Positions 9,018 through 18,205 of a stretch of 64,000 nucleotides of DNA are shown here, piece after piece. Numbering within the stretch: position 1 is the first letter of the stretch; every line of letters begins with the position of its first letter. Where the stretch lies: contig NZ_JAOQJY010000003.1 of assembly GCF_025567525.1 (NCBI RefSeq), positions 124,001-188,000 of the forward strand, given 5' to 3'. Position numbers and translations under genes: made by a program. This DNA is from Gallintestinimicrobium propionicum. GTDB lineage: Bacteria; Bacillota; Clostridia; Lachnospirales; Lachnospiraceae. The notes beneath the pieces were generated by a model that was not told the DNA's origin, made no database searches, and saw nothing but the letters and a program-made list of their open reading frames with translations.

Positions 9018-9575
9018 TCAGTTTCCGTCTTTCGTCGTAATTTCCATCAGCCTGTCTTCTTCGTCGTCTACGAAAGGATTTACAATTTCCTTCGCATCGA
9101 CGCATCCCATGTTCTGATAAAAGGCGATCGTGTCTTCCGACGGAATTGCAGAAAGGAACAGTTTTTCCGCGCCGAGTTTTTTTGCATATCTGCATGCTTC
9201 CTGCAAAAGCAGCCTTCCTATTCCATGCCGTTTAAAGCGGTCGTCCACAAAAAGCAGCAACAGATTCGCATAGCTTGCCGTTTCACCCGCAAGATCTCCT
9301 CCTACGCAGCAAAAGCCTGCCAGCTGACCTTCGGGTAAAAAAGCCGCCATTACCGTCCCTCCGTTCTGAATTTTTTCCCGCATATATCCTGCAAGCCAGA
9401 TTCTTTTTTCCGCATCCCATTCCCGCAAAATTGAAGCATCTTCAAGCTCCCATCCGGCATCTGTCCTGACCCATTTTCTGGTAATTTTCTGATGGTGCGC
9501 AAAATCTTTTAGGAAATCATCGGGGATGGTGGAAGCTGTAAAATTCGTAACCGATAATTTATTAAATAAAGCCAT
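9018..9575 (-). CDS. GNAT family N-acetyltransferase
   Basis: 185 residues with the GNAT fold pattern: beta strands with FCCVGGDL around residue 88, then LLLLFVDDRFKRHGIGRLLLQE (motif A; the RHGIGRLL loop binds acetyl-CoA pyrophosphate) and AEKLFLSAIP followed by AFYQNMGCV (motif B). The substrate, a small molecule or protein amine, cannot be told. The start has CAGGAGACACGA upstream. It heads a two-gene unit with the DUF6070-like lipoprotein. Confidence 0.85.
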   Translation of the reverse strand: MALFNKLSVTNFTASTIPDDFLKDFAHHQKITRKWVRTDAGWELEDASILREWDAEKRIWLAGYMREKIQNGGTVMAAFLPEGQLAGFCCVGGDLAGETASYANLLLLFVDDRFKRHGIGRLLLQEACRYAKKLGAEKLFLSAIPSEDTIAFYQNMGCVDAKEIVNPFVDDEEDRLMEITTKDGN

Positions 9576-9606
9576 TCGTGTCTCCTGTCATTTGAAAATC
9601 AGAAAA

Positions 9607-9633
9607 CAGGGCAAGAGTCCTGCTCTCGCCCTG
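9607..9633 (-). terminator. Terminator for the DUF4091 gene
   Basis: On the minus strand CAGGGCGAGAG and CTCTTGCCCTG form a stem followed by TTTTCTGATTTTC. It lies beyond P element P2, 44 bp past the stop of the DUF4091 gene. Confidence 0.7.
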
Positions 9634-9641
9634 CGCTTCTT

Positions 9642-9683
9642 ATTCATGACAATAGAATGCTCGCAGAGCGTGCATTCTATTGT
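9642..9683 (-). repeat. Palindromic P element, copy P2
   Basis: Complete 42-bp copy on the minus strand: ACAATAGAATGC, ACGCTCTGCG-type middle, GCATTCTATTGTCATGAAT. Its first bases supply the last codon (CAA) and the TAG stop of the DUF4091 glycosidase gene. Confidence 0.95.
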
Positions 9684-11350
9684 ATCGCAATTGCTTTTTC
9701 GATCTCCGCGTTCACCCGTTCTCTTAAGGCTAGCAGCCATTCTTTTTCTTTGGGATAGCGCTTGAAGGTGATCGGTTCATCCGTTCCTTCTGCGATGATT
9801 TCACAGACTCTTTCCCTGCCGACCAGCGATTCCAGCAGTTCAAACGCACGCACATCCTGCATCACCTGCTGCATCAGCATCAGACGGATAGATTCCTCCG
9901 GTACGCCGCCCTCGCCGGGATAAACCAAAAATGCATCGCCGGACGGAAATGCTTCTCCCGCGTCCGTTACCGCATACGGATTGATGTGCTTGATCGAATA
10001 CTGGCTGTTATAAAAGTTAAAGCCCCAGTGCAGAAATCCACTGATTTTATACAGATACAGCTGCACACCGAGGATTCTGGTACGCGCAGAAGGCATCGCC
10101 ATGAACCGATTGGAAACCTCCTTCCACTGTCCGGTGCAATAATAGGTCCACAGTCCTTCCATTCCTTTTTCCAAAAACGGCTCCATGCAGTTTGTTCCGG
10201 GTGCAAACAGATCGACCAGGCCTTTTTCACAAAATCCAACGTCAGAAAGCGCATCAATCGTATGAAATCCCTGAATATAGGGTAGTACCATTTCCCGCGC
10301 TTTTTTATAATCCTCTAAAATCTCCTCGCCGGGTTCATCTGAAATATGGAAAAAGACTTTATCCTGCAGTCCCTGTTCTTTCAGGAAATCTGTCAGTGCA
10401 GTCAGATATTGTGCCAGAAAGTCCGCATATTCCGGGCTCTGTGCATCCGTGTGCCAGCCAAACTTATGGCGAAGCGTGCCGTCCTCCCAGACCATAATCT
10501 TCGGTGCGCACTTAGCGCCCCACTGGGTAAACAGATGCGCCATTTCAAAATGCGTAATTCCGGCAAAGCGGCAAATTCCGATCCAGCGCTCCAGTTTCGA
10601 AAAATCGAAGCTATAGGTATCACCGTCCTTGCGGATGTCCAGCAGCTGAACCGTCGTGCGCTCGCCGCCGACCGCAGTGTCCAGAGGCGGTGTAAATACG
10701 GGTGTCAGAATCGTATTGATGCCACGCGCCGCATACAGGCGGATAAAGTTTTCCAGAATCTTCCAGTGTTCTTCGCTGAACGGTTTTACATGATAATAGT
10801 CTGCCAGACAGTCAGAATGGAACCATTCCGTATGCAAAAGCTTCTGCGGCGGAAGCGACGCATCGACCACATGCAGGTCTGCTTTTAACGTCTCTTTTTC
10901 TCCGTCCTCAGTTTCCGTTTCGATCATAATGGCATAGTCCCCGCCTGCAAGCTCCGCATCGACCGTCACATCCAGCCACAGGCTGCGCCACTGTCCGGGT
11001 ACTTCTTTTGTCAGATATTTTTTGTCCGCGCCATCGCCCTCTGTATCCAGATCGCGCAAAAGATCCGGATACATCCCGGGTACGATGCGCAGATAGTTAT
11101 CGTCCTGCTCCTTATGGCACGGATAAGCCGAAGGAACCAGCTCAACCCGGCGCAATCTCGTCTCAATTTTTTCCGGCGCTTTTACGGAAACCTTCCAGTA
11201 ACGTCCCCAGTCTGCCGCCCCAAAATATGCAATCACACAGGATACGGTTTCCCGATGCAGCGTTGAAAGGCGAATGCTCCCCTGTCCATCCGGTGCTTCC
11301 TCTGCGAACACCTTTGTCAGCGTGTCCGTAATTTTCCAATTGTTCCCCAT
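9677..11350 (-). CDS. DUF4091 / GH123-like glycoside hydrolase
   Basis: 557 residues from the ATG at 11350, which has GGAGGAACTC upstream. An N-terminal beta-rich domain (about 1-175) precedes a TIM-barrel-like part with FHISDEPGEEI around residue 330; the adjacent Asp-Glu pair matches the catalytic pair of GH123-type hexosaminidases. The C-terminal part contains LHWGFNFYNSQY. The family is usually annotated as DUF4091; members are predicted to cleave glycans containing HexNAc-like sugars, but the substrate here is inferred only. No signal peptide, so it probably acts in the cytoplasm on imported oligosaccharides. Its stop codon lies inside P element P2. It has its own promoter and follows the GH36/27-like gene. 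Confidence 0.85.
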   Translation of the reverse strand: MGNNWKITDTLTKVFAEEAPDGQGSIRLSTLHRETVSCVIAYFGAADWGRYWKVSVKAPEKIETRLRRVELVPSAYPCHKEQDDNYLRIVPGMYPDLLRDLDTEGDGADKKYLTKEVPGQWRSLWLDVTVDAELAGGDYAIMIETETEDGEKETLKADLHVVDASLPPQKLLHTEWFHSDCLADYYHVKPFSEEHWKILENFIRLYAARGINTILTPVFTPPLDTAVGGERTTVQLLDIRKDGDTYSFDFSKLERWIGICRFAGITHFEMAHLFTQWGAKCAPKIMVWEDGTLRHKFGWHTDAQSPEYADFLAQYLTALTDFLKEQGLQDKVFFHISDEPGEEILEDYKKAREMVLPYIQGFHTIDALSDVGFCEKGLVDLFAPGTNCMEPFLEKGMEGLWTYYCTGQWKEVSNRFMAMPSARTRILGVQLYLYKISGFLHWGFNFYNSQYSIKHINPYAVTDAGEAFPSGDAFLVYPGEGGVPEESIRLMLMQQVMQDVRAFELLESLVGRERVCEIIAEGTDEPITFKRYPKEKEWLLALRERVNAEIEKAIAIQ

Positions 11351-11374
11351 GAGTTCCTCCTTACCCCCTGATTT

Positions 11375-11402
11375 TGTATACGCTGTCTGCAAATTCAGTC
11401 AA
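11375..11402 (-). promoter_or_regulatory. Promoter for DUF4091 gene
   Basis: Minus-strand TTGACT (11397-11402), 16-bp spacer, TATACA (11375-11380), ending about 25 bp before the start codon. Confidence 0.65.
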
Positions 11403-11541
11403 TATGAGCGCTTTTTGCGTCTGCACTAAGCGTATCATAAAAAAGGCAAATCGGCTATGGTTTCTTTTGAAAGGTCTTCCATACGGTGTCCCGAACAGCT
11501 TCCACGAACGACAAAACAGGAAAAGCTTCTTTTTCAGAAGC

Positions 11542-13050
11542 TCACTCCTGCCAGATCATAAATCCTGGCGCAGAGCAGTCTCCTTCATCATTTTTAAGCC
11601 AGCCGTTCTGTGCCAGAGCATCGTAATCCAGCACGATCCTGTCACGGCTTTTTGCAACCAGATCCGTAACTTCCACGGCTTCTTCCCGGCACAGATCCTG
11701 CAGATAAACTCTGCCTTCGACCGCCTCTCCGAGTTCAACTGTCAGGATTCCGAACTCACCAAATACGCCAATCGGTTTTACAAATGCTCCAAGCTTTACA
11801 TTCAGGTCAGCTTTCGGTGTAAATATCTTTCGGTCTCCGCATGTTCGCGGCATAAATGCGATGCTCACAGTACCTGTCGCTGGATGGATACTGCAGGCAA
11901 GAAACGGAAGTTCTTCTTCTCTTGCAAAAATCTCTGGACAATCCATATTTCTCGTCAGAATAGCCGGCGCTTCCTGCGAAATCGAACGTCCCTCCGGAAT
12001 CAGGTTTTTCAGCCAGCCTTCTCCTTCCGGACCGGAAAGCATCTCTGTCCAGTCTTTTCTGAGTCCGCCAAATGCTTCTGCCGAACTTTCCCAAATTCCA
12101 AACGGAGGTGCGATTCTCTGCCAGCGCAGCGCACGCTCTACTTCGTTCCACTTACGTCCAAAATCCAGGACGTCTGTTTCTGTGCCGCCCCAGCAGGGAT
12201 GGCGCATCACGCCCATCGAACAGCAAAGTCCTGCTGCCAAAAGCGGTGCATCCTCTATATTCGGAATTCCTCTGCAGCCAAATTGCACTTCCCTGTCCTG
12301 GTCGAACATCTCCCAGGTTCGAGCAATCGTCGTGCTGTAGGTAAATTCTTTTACCACGTCATACGTCCGTACATAATCACTGATTGACAGCAGTTTCCCA
12401 ACGCGTTTCCAGTGCTCCACTTTTTCATCCAACGGACCGCGACACACCGCATGCTCAATTTTCAGGTCAGGTGCATACTGCTTTACAATTCTTGTCATCA
12501 TTTCTCTATAAGCTGCGTCACCACAATGATATCCCCAGTCTACTTTCCAGTAGTCCACTCCTGCTTTTCTGCACCAGATCGCACGCTCTTTCCAGTAATT
12601 TTCCGCCTCTTCTACGGAAAGCGGATGTGCCTCTTCCTCTCCGGTCGCATTGGCACAAATCCACAAACCAAGGCCACGATATCCAAGCTCCATTAGCTTG
12701 CAACGAAGCTTTGTAAGACGTTCCCATGGTTCTCCTGTAAAATCCGGAAATTTATCAGCATCCAGCACCAGACTGCCAAATACGCTGACCGCTCCGTTTC
12801 CGGGCACATCCTTCCCGACGTCCCAGCCGTCGTCCAGCAGAACATACAAATCTTGCCGTACATTTTTGAAATAGTTTCGGAGCATTCCGTCTTCTGCAAA
12901 CAGAAAATCCTGAGTCAGCACATTGCGCAGATTTTTCGTATCCTTCCCGTCTTCCACGCTGTTTACGCGAAACTGCGTATCCCAGGTGCACCAATAGTTT
13001 CCTGTATCAGGTCCTTTTTGCGGAATCCCGTTCTTTTTTTGTTCTGCCAT
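11542..13050 (-). CDS. GH36/GH27 clan (melibiase-like) glycoside hydrolase
   Basis: 502 residues. VLLDDGWDVGK (about residues 70-80) and GLGLWICAN (127-134) are the barrel strands of the alpha-galactosidase clan, and VDYWKVDWGYHCGD places the candidate nucleophile at Asp171, as in the K-x-D motif of GH36/GH27. The C-terminus is a small beta domain. It lacks a signal peptide and is about 200 residues shorter than classical GH36 enzymes, so the exact family and the sugar released (galactose or N-acetylgalactosamine type) are open. The ribosome site GGGAGGTTATT precedes the ATG. It is the next gene after the sugar-binding protein on the same strand, so the transporter probably feeds it. Confidence 0.8.
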   Translation of the reverse strand: MAEQKKNGIPQKGPDTGNYWCTWDTQFRVNSVEDGKDTKNLRNVLTQDFLFAEDGMLRNYFKNVRQDLYVLLDDGWDVGKDVPGNGAVSVFGSLVLDADKFPDFTGEPWERLTKLRCKLMELGYRGLGLWICANATGEEEAHPLSVEEAENYWKERAIWCRKAGVDYWKVDWGYHCGDAAYREMMTRIVKQYAPDLKIEHAVCRGPLDEKVEHWKRVGKLLSISDYVRTYDVVKEFTYSTTIARTWEMFDQDREVQFGCRGIPNIEDAPLLAAGLCCSMGVMRHPCWGGTETDVLDFGRKWNEVERALRWQRIAPPFGIWESSAEAFGGLRKDWTEMLSGPEGEGWLKNLIPEGRSISQEAPAILTRNMDCPEIFAREEELPFLACSIHPATGTVSIAFMPRTCGDRKIFTPKADLNVKLGAFVKPIGVFGEFGILTVELGEAVEGRVYLQDLCREEAVEVTDLVAKSRDRIVLDYDALAQNGWLKNDEGDCSAPGFMIWQE

Positions 13051-13084
13051 AATAACCTCCCTTTTTGCAGATCTCTGTAACGCA

Positions 13085-13133
13085 AACAGCAGTGTGAAAA
13101 TAAACGGATAAGTTTACTTTTCACACTGTCTGT
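13085..13133 (-). promoter_or_regulatory. Intercistronic stem-loop between binding-protein and hydrolase genes
   Basis: ACAGnAGTGTGAAAA and TTTTCACACTGnCTGT pair around a ~20-nt loop. It sits directly after the binding-protein gene and has no clean U-run, so it probably protects the abundant upstream message or acts as a partial terminator. Confidence 0.55.
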
Positions 13134-13145
13134 TTCTGATTATTT

Positions 13146-14870
13146 TTATTTCATCGCGCGGTCAACTCTCGCCTGCTGTACCGCAATCAGATCATCCAGT
13201 CCAAGATCTTTCAGATCCTGAATATAGCTGTCCCAGTCATCCAGGCTCTTTTCACCCATGATGAGTTTTGTCAGCAGTTCCTTGGAATATGTTTCAAGAT
13301 CTGTGCTGATCTCGTTCGCTTTATTGATTTCCTCTACCGTAGGGATTGCCAAAACTCCCAAATCATGAAAAATACGATGATCCGGATCCTTGATACAGGA
13401 AATCGTGAAATCTTTCTTTGCTGTCTGATTGGTTTTTACACCGTTTTTCTCTGCAAACACTACTGTATTATCCATCTCTGTGCTCAGATCATTGTTCAAT
13501 TTGTATCTTGGGAAAATGGAGCCGTTGCACCAGAGTGCCATGCCTACAGCATCTGTATTTTCCAAAGTGTTGTCCAGAGTATTGCTCATTTTCCCGTCCA
13601 CCACTTCATAGCTTACACCTTCCAGACCATACTCTGTCAGATCCATAGATTCCTGTGTAACCAGATAGTCCAGAATCTTTGCAATCGCTTCCTGTTTGTC
13701 ACTGCCTGCAGGCACTGCTGTAGCGGTCCAGCCCATGTTATATGCATTTGAGCCACGGAACAGAGACGTTTCTCCCTCAATTCCATCCACTCGCATTGGT
13801 GCAAACCATTGATATTCTGCTCCTTCCGGAACAGTAATGGCCGTTTCCTCCCACAGTTCTGTTCCCCACTGGGAAATTGCAGCCACCTGGTTATTGGCCA
13901 TGTAAGTGCTGCCCTGACTATCATTCATCTTCAATAATCCGGCTGTGTAAAGTTTCTGCATATACTGGATATAATCCTTTACATGTTCCTGATACCAGGG
14001 AGATTCCACTTTATAATCTTTCTGATTATTGACGAACGTCGTTCCAACACCAAGTCCAAACCACTGCGCAACATCTGTAGCAAATCCACTGTAATCTGTC
14101 AGAAATGCCTCATCCTTTTGTCCATTTCCGTTCACATCCTGATCCTGAAATGCCTTTAAAGCTTCATAAACCGCGTCCGTCGTTGTCGGCATATCTTTTC
14201 CGACTGCATCCAGCCAGTCCTGTCGAATCTGAAAAGCAAGTATGAAATTGGTAGGTTTTCCTTCATAAGAACCGGTTTCATAATCTGTCAGCCAGTAGCA
14301 CTTTCCGTCTTCCAGCGCAACATGTTTGAAATAGAACTGTCCGGCGTCAGAATTGATAAAATCGGTATAAGTTCCATCCGAATAGGTTTCCCAGATATCG
14401 CTGATCGACTGCAGCTGTCCCTGTTTAACCAGGTTTAATTTTGTCTTATCATCCAGAGGAGTAATGTTAATCATATCGTAATTGAACAGTTCTCCGCTCG
14501 CCGCCATGGTCTGAATCGTCGTATCAAACTGATCCGGCTCAATCAGATCCAGTTCCAACTTCACACCCTTTGCTGCCAGGTTTTCAGATAATTTATCCCA
14601 CCGCTTGCTCTTGCCTTCTGTTGACCAGTCTTTTAAAGTGACTGTTTTTCCGTTCGCCCCAGTGTAAGTGTAATTGCGTCCCAGAATTTTTACTACAGTT
14701 AAATCGCCATTATCCGTATTGGATTGTGCCACTTCAGTTTGTGCTGTTGTAGCAGCATCACCGGAAGTCGCCGTACTATTGGCTGTATTCGTCTGTCCGC
14801 ATCCTGCCATACCAGCTGCCAGCAGTACACTCATCGCTGCCGCTATCCCTTTTTTCCAACTCTTTTTCAT
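13146..14870 (-). CDS. Sugar ABC transporter substrate-binding lipoprotein (LipO/family 1)
   Basis: 574 residues: lipoprotein signal with lipobox AAGMAGC, Ser/Thr-rich linker, then a large periplasmic-binding-protein fold. Features typical of the oligosaccharide LipO group include TTTDAVYEALKAFQDQDVNGNGQKDEAFLTD (split: a domain with an Asp/Asn-rich DVNGNGQKDE loop, probably calcium-binding), MDNTVVFAEKNGV and a C-terminal EISTDLETYSKELLTKLIMG. It works with the two permeases that follow it in the operon; no ATPase gene is present nearby, so a shared MsmX-type ATPase elsewhere is expected. The ribosome site AAGGAGGGTGCAG precedes the ATG. Specific sugar unknown. Confidence 0.9.
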   Translation of the reverse strand: MKKSWKKGIAAAMSVLLAAGMAGCGQTNTANSTATSGDAATTAQTEVAQSNTDNGDLTVVKILGRNYTYTGANGKTVTLKDWSTEGKSKRWDKLSENLAAKGVKLELDLIEPDQFDTTIQTMAASGELFNYDMINITPLDDKTKLNLVKQGQLQSISDIWETYSDGTYTDFINSDAGQFYFKHVALEDGKCYWLTDYETGSYEGKPTNFILAFQIRQDWLDAVGKDMPTTTDAVYEALKAFQDQDVNGNGQKDEAFLTDYSGFATDVAQWFGLGVGTTFVNNQKDYKVESPWYQEHVKDYIQYMQKLYTAGLLKMNDSQGSTYMANNQVAAISQWGTELWEETAITVPEGAEYQWFAPMRVDGIEGETSLFRGSNAYNMGWTATAVPAGSDKQEAIAKILDYLVTQESMDLTEYGLEGVSYEVVDGKMSNTLDNTLENTDAVGMALWCNGSIFPRYKLNNDLSTEMDNTVVFAEKNGVKTNQTAKKDFTISCIKDPDHRIFHDLGVLAIPTVEEINKANEISTDLETYSKELLTKLIMGEKSLDDWDSYIQDLKDLGLDDLIAVQQARVDRAMK

Positions 14871-15021
14871 TCTGCACCCTCCTTATGTCAGAATCTGCCG
14901 TCTTTGCGGTCATACTGTTGAACAGTTACTTTTTATTTTATAACCTCTCCGTGCCTGCAGTCACTTCACGGTTATTTCCCGGTTTTATAATTTTTATTTT
15001 CTATAAAATAACAGAATACTG

Positions 15022-15930
15022 TCACTCTTTTAATGAACCGAGCATAACGCCCTTTACAAAATATTTCTGGAAGAACGGATATGTAAACAGAACCGGCAGC
15101 GTCGTAAATATAATCATCGCATATTTTAACTGCGCACCAGACATCTGTTTTTTTACCATTTCCGCCGCCATCTGTGGATCCAGGACATCCGTTACCTGTC
15201 TGGTACTTTCTACCAGGATCCTGCGCAAAAACAACTGCAGCGGCTGCCACTCCGTTTTCGGCAAATATATCAGTGCATCAAACCAGCTGTTCCACCGTCC
15301 CACAATCGTATATACGGAAATAACCGCCAGGATCGGTTTTGACAGCGGCAGATAAATATTTGTCAAAATCGGGATCACTCCTGCGCCATCAATTTTTGCA
15401 GCTTCCCTCAATCCTTCCGGAATACTGGAAAAGAACGCTTTCATCAGAATAATATTCCAGATCGAGAAACATACCGGGAGAACCTGTGACAGCGGACTTC
15501 CATACAGTTTCAGCTTTGTAATCAGCAAAAACGCTGGAATCATACCGCCTGAAAAATACATCGGGATCAGCAGAAACATATTTACAAATTTGCGTCCTGC
15601 CAGATGTTTATACGTCAGCGGATAAGCGATTAGTACACTCGTAACCAGCATCAGAGCAGTCGTCGGAACCGTGTAGAGGATTGTATTCAAATACGCTCTC
15701 CACATTTCCCCGTCTCCGGCCAGCATTTTATACGCATCCAGCGAAAACCCTTTCGGGACCAGATAGACATTCATTTTTGCCGCATATTCCGGCGCGCTGA
15801 TGGAAAGAATCAATACATAATACATCGGATAAACGGTCGCGATGCAAATCAGGAGCACCAGCACATACAGAAGTACCGTTACCGCCGGATTTCCTTCTCT
15901 GATTCTGTTTTTTGTTTTGCCTGTTTTCAT
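15022..15930 (-). CDS. Carbohydrate ABC transporter permease (LplC/YtcP type)
   Basis: 302 residues, six predicted membrane segments, with the EAA loop in the form EGLREAAKIDGAGVIPILTN that contacts the ATPase. The C-terminal PFFQKYFVKGVMLGSLKE ending is typical of LplC-type permeases. CAGGAGATTAAC precedes the ATG. It is the second permease of the transporter and pairs with the LplB-type protein just upstream. Confidence 0.95.
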   Translation of the reverse strand: MKTGKTKNRIREGNPAVTVLLYVLVLLICIATVYPMYYVLILSISAPEYAAKMNVYLVPKGFSLDAYKMLAGDGEMWRAYLNTILYTVPTTALMLVTSVLIAYPLTYKHLAGRKFVNMFLLIPMYFSGGMIPAFLLITKLKLYGSPLSQVLPVCFSIWNIILMKAFFSSIPEGLREAAKIDGAGVIPILTNIYLPLSKPILAVISVYTIVGRWNSWFDALIYLPKTEWQPLQLFLRRILVESTRQVTDVLDPQMAAEMVKKQMSGAQLKYAMIIFTTLPVLFTYPFFQKYFVKGVMLGSLKE

Positions 15931-15963
15931 GTTAATCTCCTGTTACCAAAATCAGTCTTTTCT

Positions 15964-16899
15964 TTACCATAACCCAAATCCTGTCAGTTTATCGCTCACT
16001 TTGTTTGCAATATAAGTGAGTACAAATCCAATTACTGACATGAATAACCCCGCTGCAGCCGTATAACTGTACTGCCCGCCTTCGATACCAATACGGTAGG
16101 TATAGGTTCCGATTACGTCCGCAACATCGTATGTCGCAGGGGAATATAAAAGCAGGATCAGATCGCTGTTTGTCCCGAGAATTCCTCCGATCGCCAGAAT
16201 CAGGTTAATCGCAATAATATTTTTAATTCCAGGCAATGTGATGTACCAGCACTGCTGTCCTCTGTTTGCCCCGTCAATTCTTGCCGACTCATACTGGCTC
16301 TGATCGATCGATGTGATCGAAGAAATATACAGAATACTGCCAAAGCCGAATCCTTTCCAGACATTTGTGATCGTATAAATTGCAGGAAACGCCGGTGCCT
16401 GATCCCGCCAGTTCTGGTTCGGCAGCCCAAACACTGCAGAAAGGAAATTGCTGATCAGTCCCCCCTGATCGATAAAAGAAATCACCATGCCCGCTACGAC
16501 GACCGTAGAGATGAAATAGGGCATATAGCTGGCTGTCTGCGCAATCTTTTTAAAACGGAGCCGCTTGATCTGGTCGATTAAGAGCGCAAACAGAATCGGG
16601 GCCGTAAATCCAAACAGCAGATTCATTCCACTCAGCACCAGTGTATTTTTAATCAGACGTCCGAAATATTTTCCTTCTACAAACCGTTTAAAATGCGTCA
16701 GGCCAACCCATTCCACTCCTTCACCCCAAAAAGGAGAACCTGGCATATAATCCTGAAACGAGATCACAAGGCCGAACATCGGTCCATAACAAAAAACAAT
16801 AATCAGAAGAAAGACCGGAAGCATCAGTAAGTACAACTGGATATTCTCTCTGACAACTGCCTGGCTCATCTTTCCTTTCTTTTTTTTCGGTTTCCCCAT
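15964..16899 (-). CDS. Sugar ABC transporter permease (LplB type)
   Basis: 311 residues from the ATG at 16899, preceded by GGGAGGAAAAAGAGC; an in-frame upstream extension to 17040 would run through the promoter and is rejected. A basic N-terminus (GKPKKKKGK) leads into six membrane segments; the EAA loop is QYESARIDGANRGQQCWYIT. Typical LplB partner of the LplC-type permease. It is the first gene of the transporter operon and starts opposite the YesN-type regulator. Confidence 0.95.
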   Translation of the reverse strand: MGKPKKKKGKMSQAVVRENIQLYLLMLPVFLLIIVFCYGPMFGLVISFQDYMPGSPFWGEGVEWVGLTHFKRFVEGKYFGRLIKNTLVLSGMNLLFGFTAPILFALLIDQIKRLRFKKIAQTASYMPYFISTVVVAGMVISFIDQGGLISNFLSAVFGLPNQNWRDQAPAFPAIYTITNVWKGFGFGSILYISSITSIDQSQYESARIDGANRGQQCWYITLPGIKNIIAINLILAIGGILGTNSDLILLLYSPATYDVADVIGTYTYRIGIEGGQYSYTAAAGLFMSVIGFVLTYIANKVSDKLTGFGLW

Positions 16900-16933
16900 G
16901 CTCTTTTTCCTCCCTTGCGTTGTTGATGGTTTT

Positions 16934-16962
16934 ATTTTACTGGCCGCTCCTTCAGATCTCAA
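16934..16962 (-). promoter_or_regulatory. Promoter of the sugar transporter operon
   Basis: Minus-strand TTGAGA (16957-16962), 17-bp spacer, TAAAAT (16934-16939), about 30 bp ahead of the LplB-type start. The divergent YesN-type regulator gene makes this its likely target. Confidence 0.65.
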
Positions 16963-17073
16963 TTTGAAAGTTTTTTGTTCATTATGAATTTTTTTTACTG
17001 CTCTGCATCCTCCATTGACACCCTTTCTTCTTTTTGCCACAATAAGGAAAAAGGGGAGAAAAGAGGTTTTAAA

Positions 17074-18141
17074 ATGGAGTCATCTTTTAAAATATTACTG
17101 GTGGACGATCAACAGATTGTACTGGACGGTCTGAAAAAACAGCTCAACTGGTCCCGTTTTAACGGTCTCATCTGCGGCTGCGTTTCGGATGGAGCAGAGG
17201 CCATAAACTTTCTGCAGACCTGCCGTCCTGACGTTATCATCTCTGACATCAAGATGCCGCATATGGATGGAATTGAACTTGCCAGACAAATCAGCGAATC
17301 ACCGATTTTATCCGGCATTCCTGTGATTCTTTTGTCCGGTTACCGCGAATTCGAATATGCCAAAAGTGCCATGCAGTATCATGTACAGCACTATATTTTA
17401 AAACCTGTCACCCGGCAGAAACTCGAACAGCTGGAAGATATTCTTACAGAATTATATAAAAGCAAGGAAGCCTCTCATCAGAAAATTCTTGCCCTGTCAG
17501 AAAGCAACTATCAGAAGGAACTTTTTGATGCGCTGCGCCATCACGATATCAGCTGCATTGAAGATTTTTTCCATTCTCCGCTTTACCATAACTGCATGAG
17601 CGATCCAAATCTCTGCAATTTGATGGGTACCAGGATTCTGACCACCCTGTATGACTATCTTGGGGAAATTCATTTTACAGAGCAATCTCTGCTCACTTCA
17701 AAAACACATACGCTGGAAACCTGGTATTCCCTTCCAAATCCGGCTTCCAAAGCAAATTATCTGGAAACTCTGTATTTTGATATTTTAAACCTGCTCTTAT
17801 CACAGAAGAACAACAATACTTCCGCGCTGTACCGTTATGCGCTACAATATATCGACACGCACTATACTAACCCGGATTTTTCTATTTCTGCCATGGCGGA
17901 CAATATGAACATCACGCTTTCCTGGCTGAGCACACTTTTCAAACAGCATGCCGGCAAAAACTTAAACAACTATGTAACGGAAAAGAGACTCGAGCGTGCC
18001 TGTCTTCTGCTTGCTTCTCCCTTATACTCAATCGGAGAAGTTGCCCATAAATGCGGATACGATGACGCTGGTTATTTTTCCTCGCTTTTCCGGAAAAAAA
18101 TCGGGATGAACCCAACAGAATACCGTAATTGCCGTCTGTAA
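17074..18141 (+). CDS. YesN-type response regulator (REC + AraC HTH)
   Basis: 355 residues. Residues 1-125 are a receiver domain: ILLVDDQQIV, phospho-acceptor Asp in PDVIISDIKMPHMDG (about residue 55), and LKPVTRQKL. A ~110-residue linker is followed by an AraC-type double helix-turn-helix at the C-terminus (SISAMADNMNITLSWLS and VAHKCGYDDAGYFSSLFRKK). It pairs with the sensor kinase downstream (64-bp gap) and probably activates the divergent transporter and hydrolase operon. The ATG at 17074 is preceded by GGGGAGAAAAGAGG. Confidence 0.92.
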   Translation: MESSFKILLVDDQQIVLDGLKKQLNWSRFNGLICGCVSDGAEAINFLQTCRPDVIISDIKMPHMDGIELARQISESPILSGIPVILLSGYREFEYAKSAMQYHVQHYILKPVTRQKLEQLEDILTELYKSKEASHQKILALSESNYQKELFDALRHHDISCIEDFFHSPLYHNCMSDPNLCNLMGTRILTTLYDYLGEIHFTEQSLLTSKTHTLETWYSLPNPASKANYLETLYFDILNLLLSQKNNNTSALYRYALQYIDTHYTNPDFSISAMADNMNITLSWLSTLFKQHAGKNLNNYVTEKRLERACLLLASPLYSIGEVAHKCGYDDAGYFSSLFRKKIGMNPTEYRNCRL

Positions 18142-18205
18142 TCAACCCGATATAGAAATCGCAATCTGCATCATTCTAGCTGCTGCATTCGGAAAGGAGA
18201 TCTGT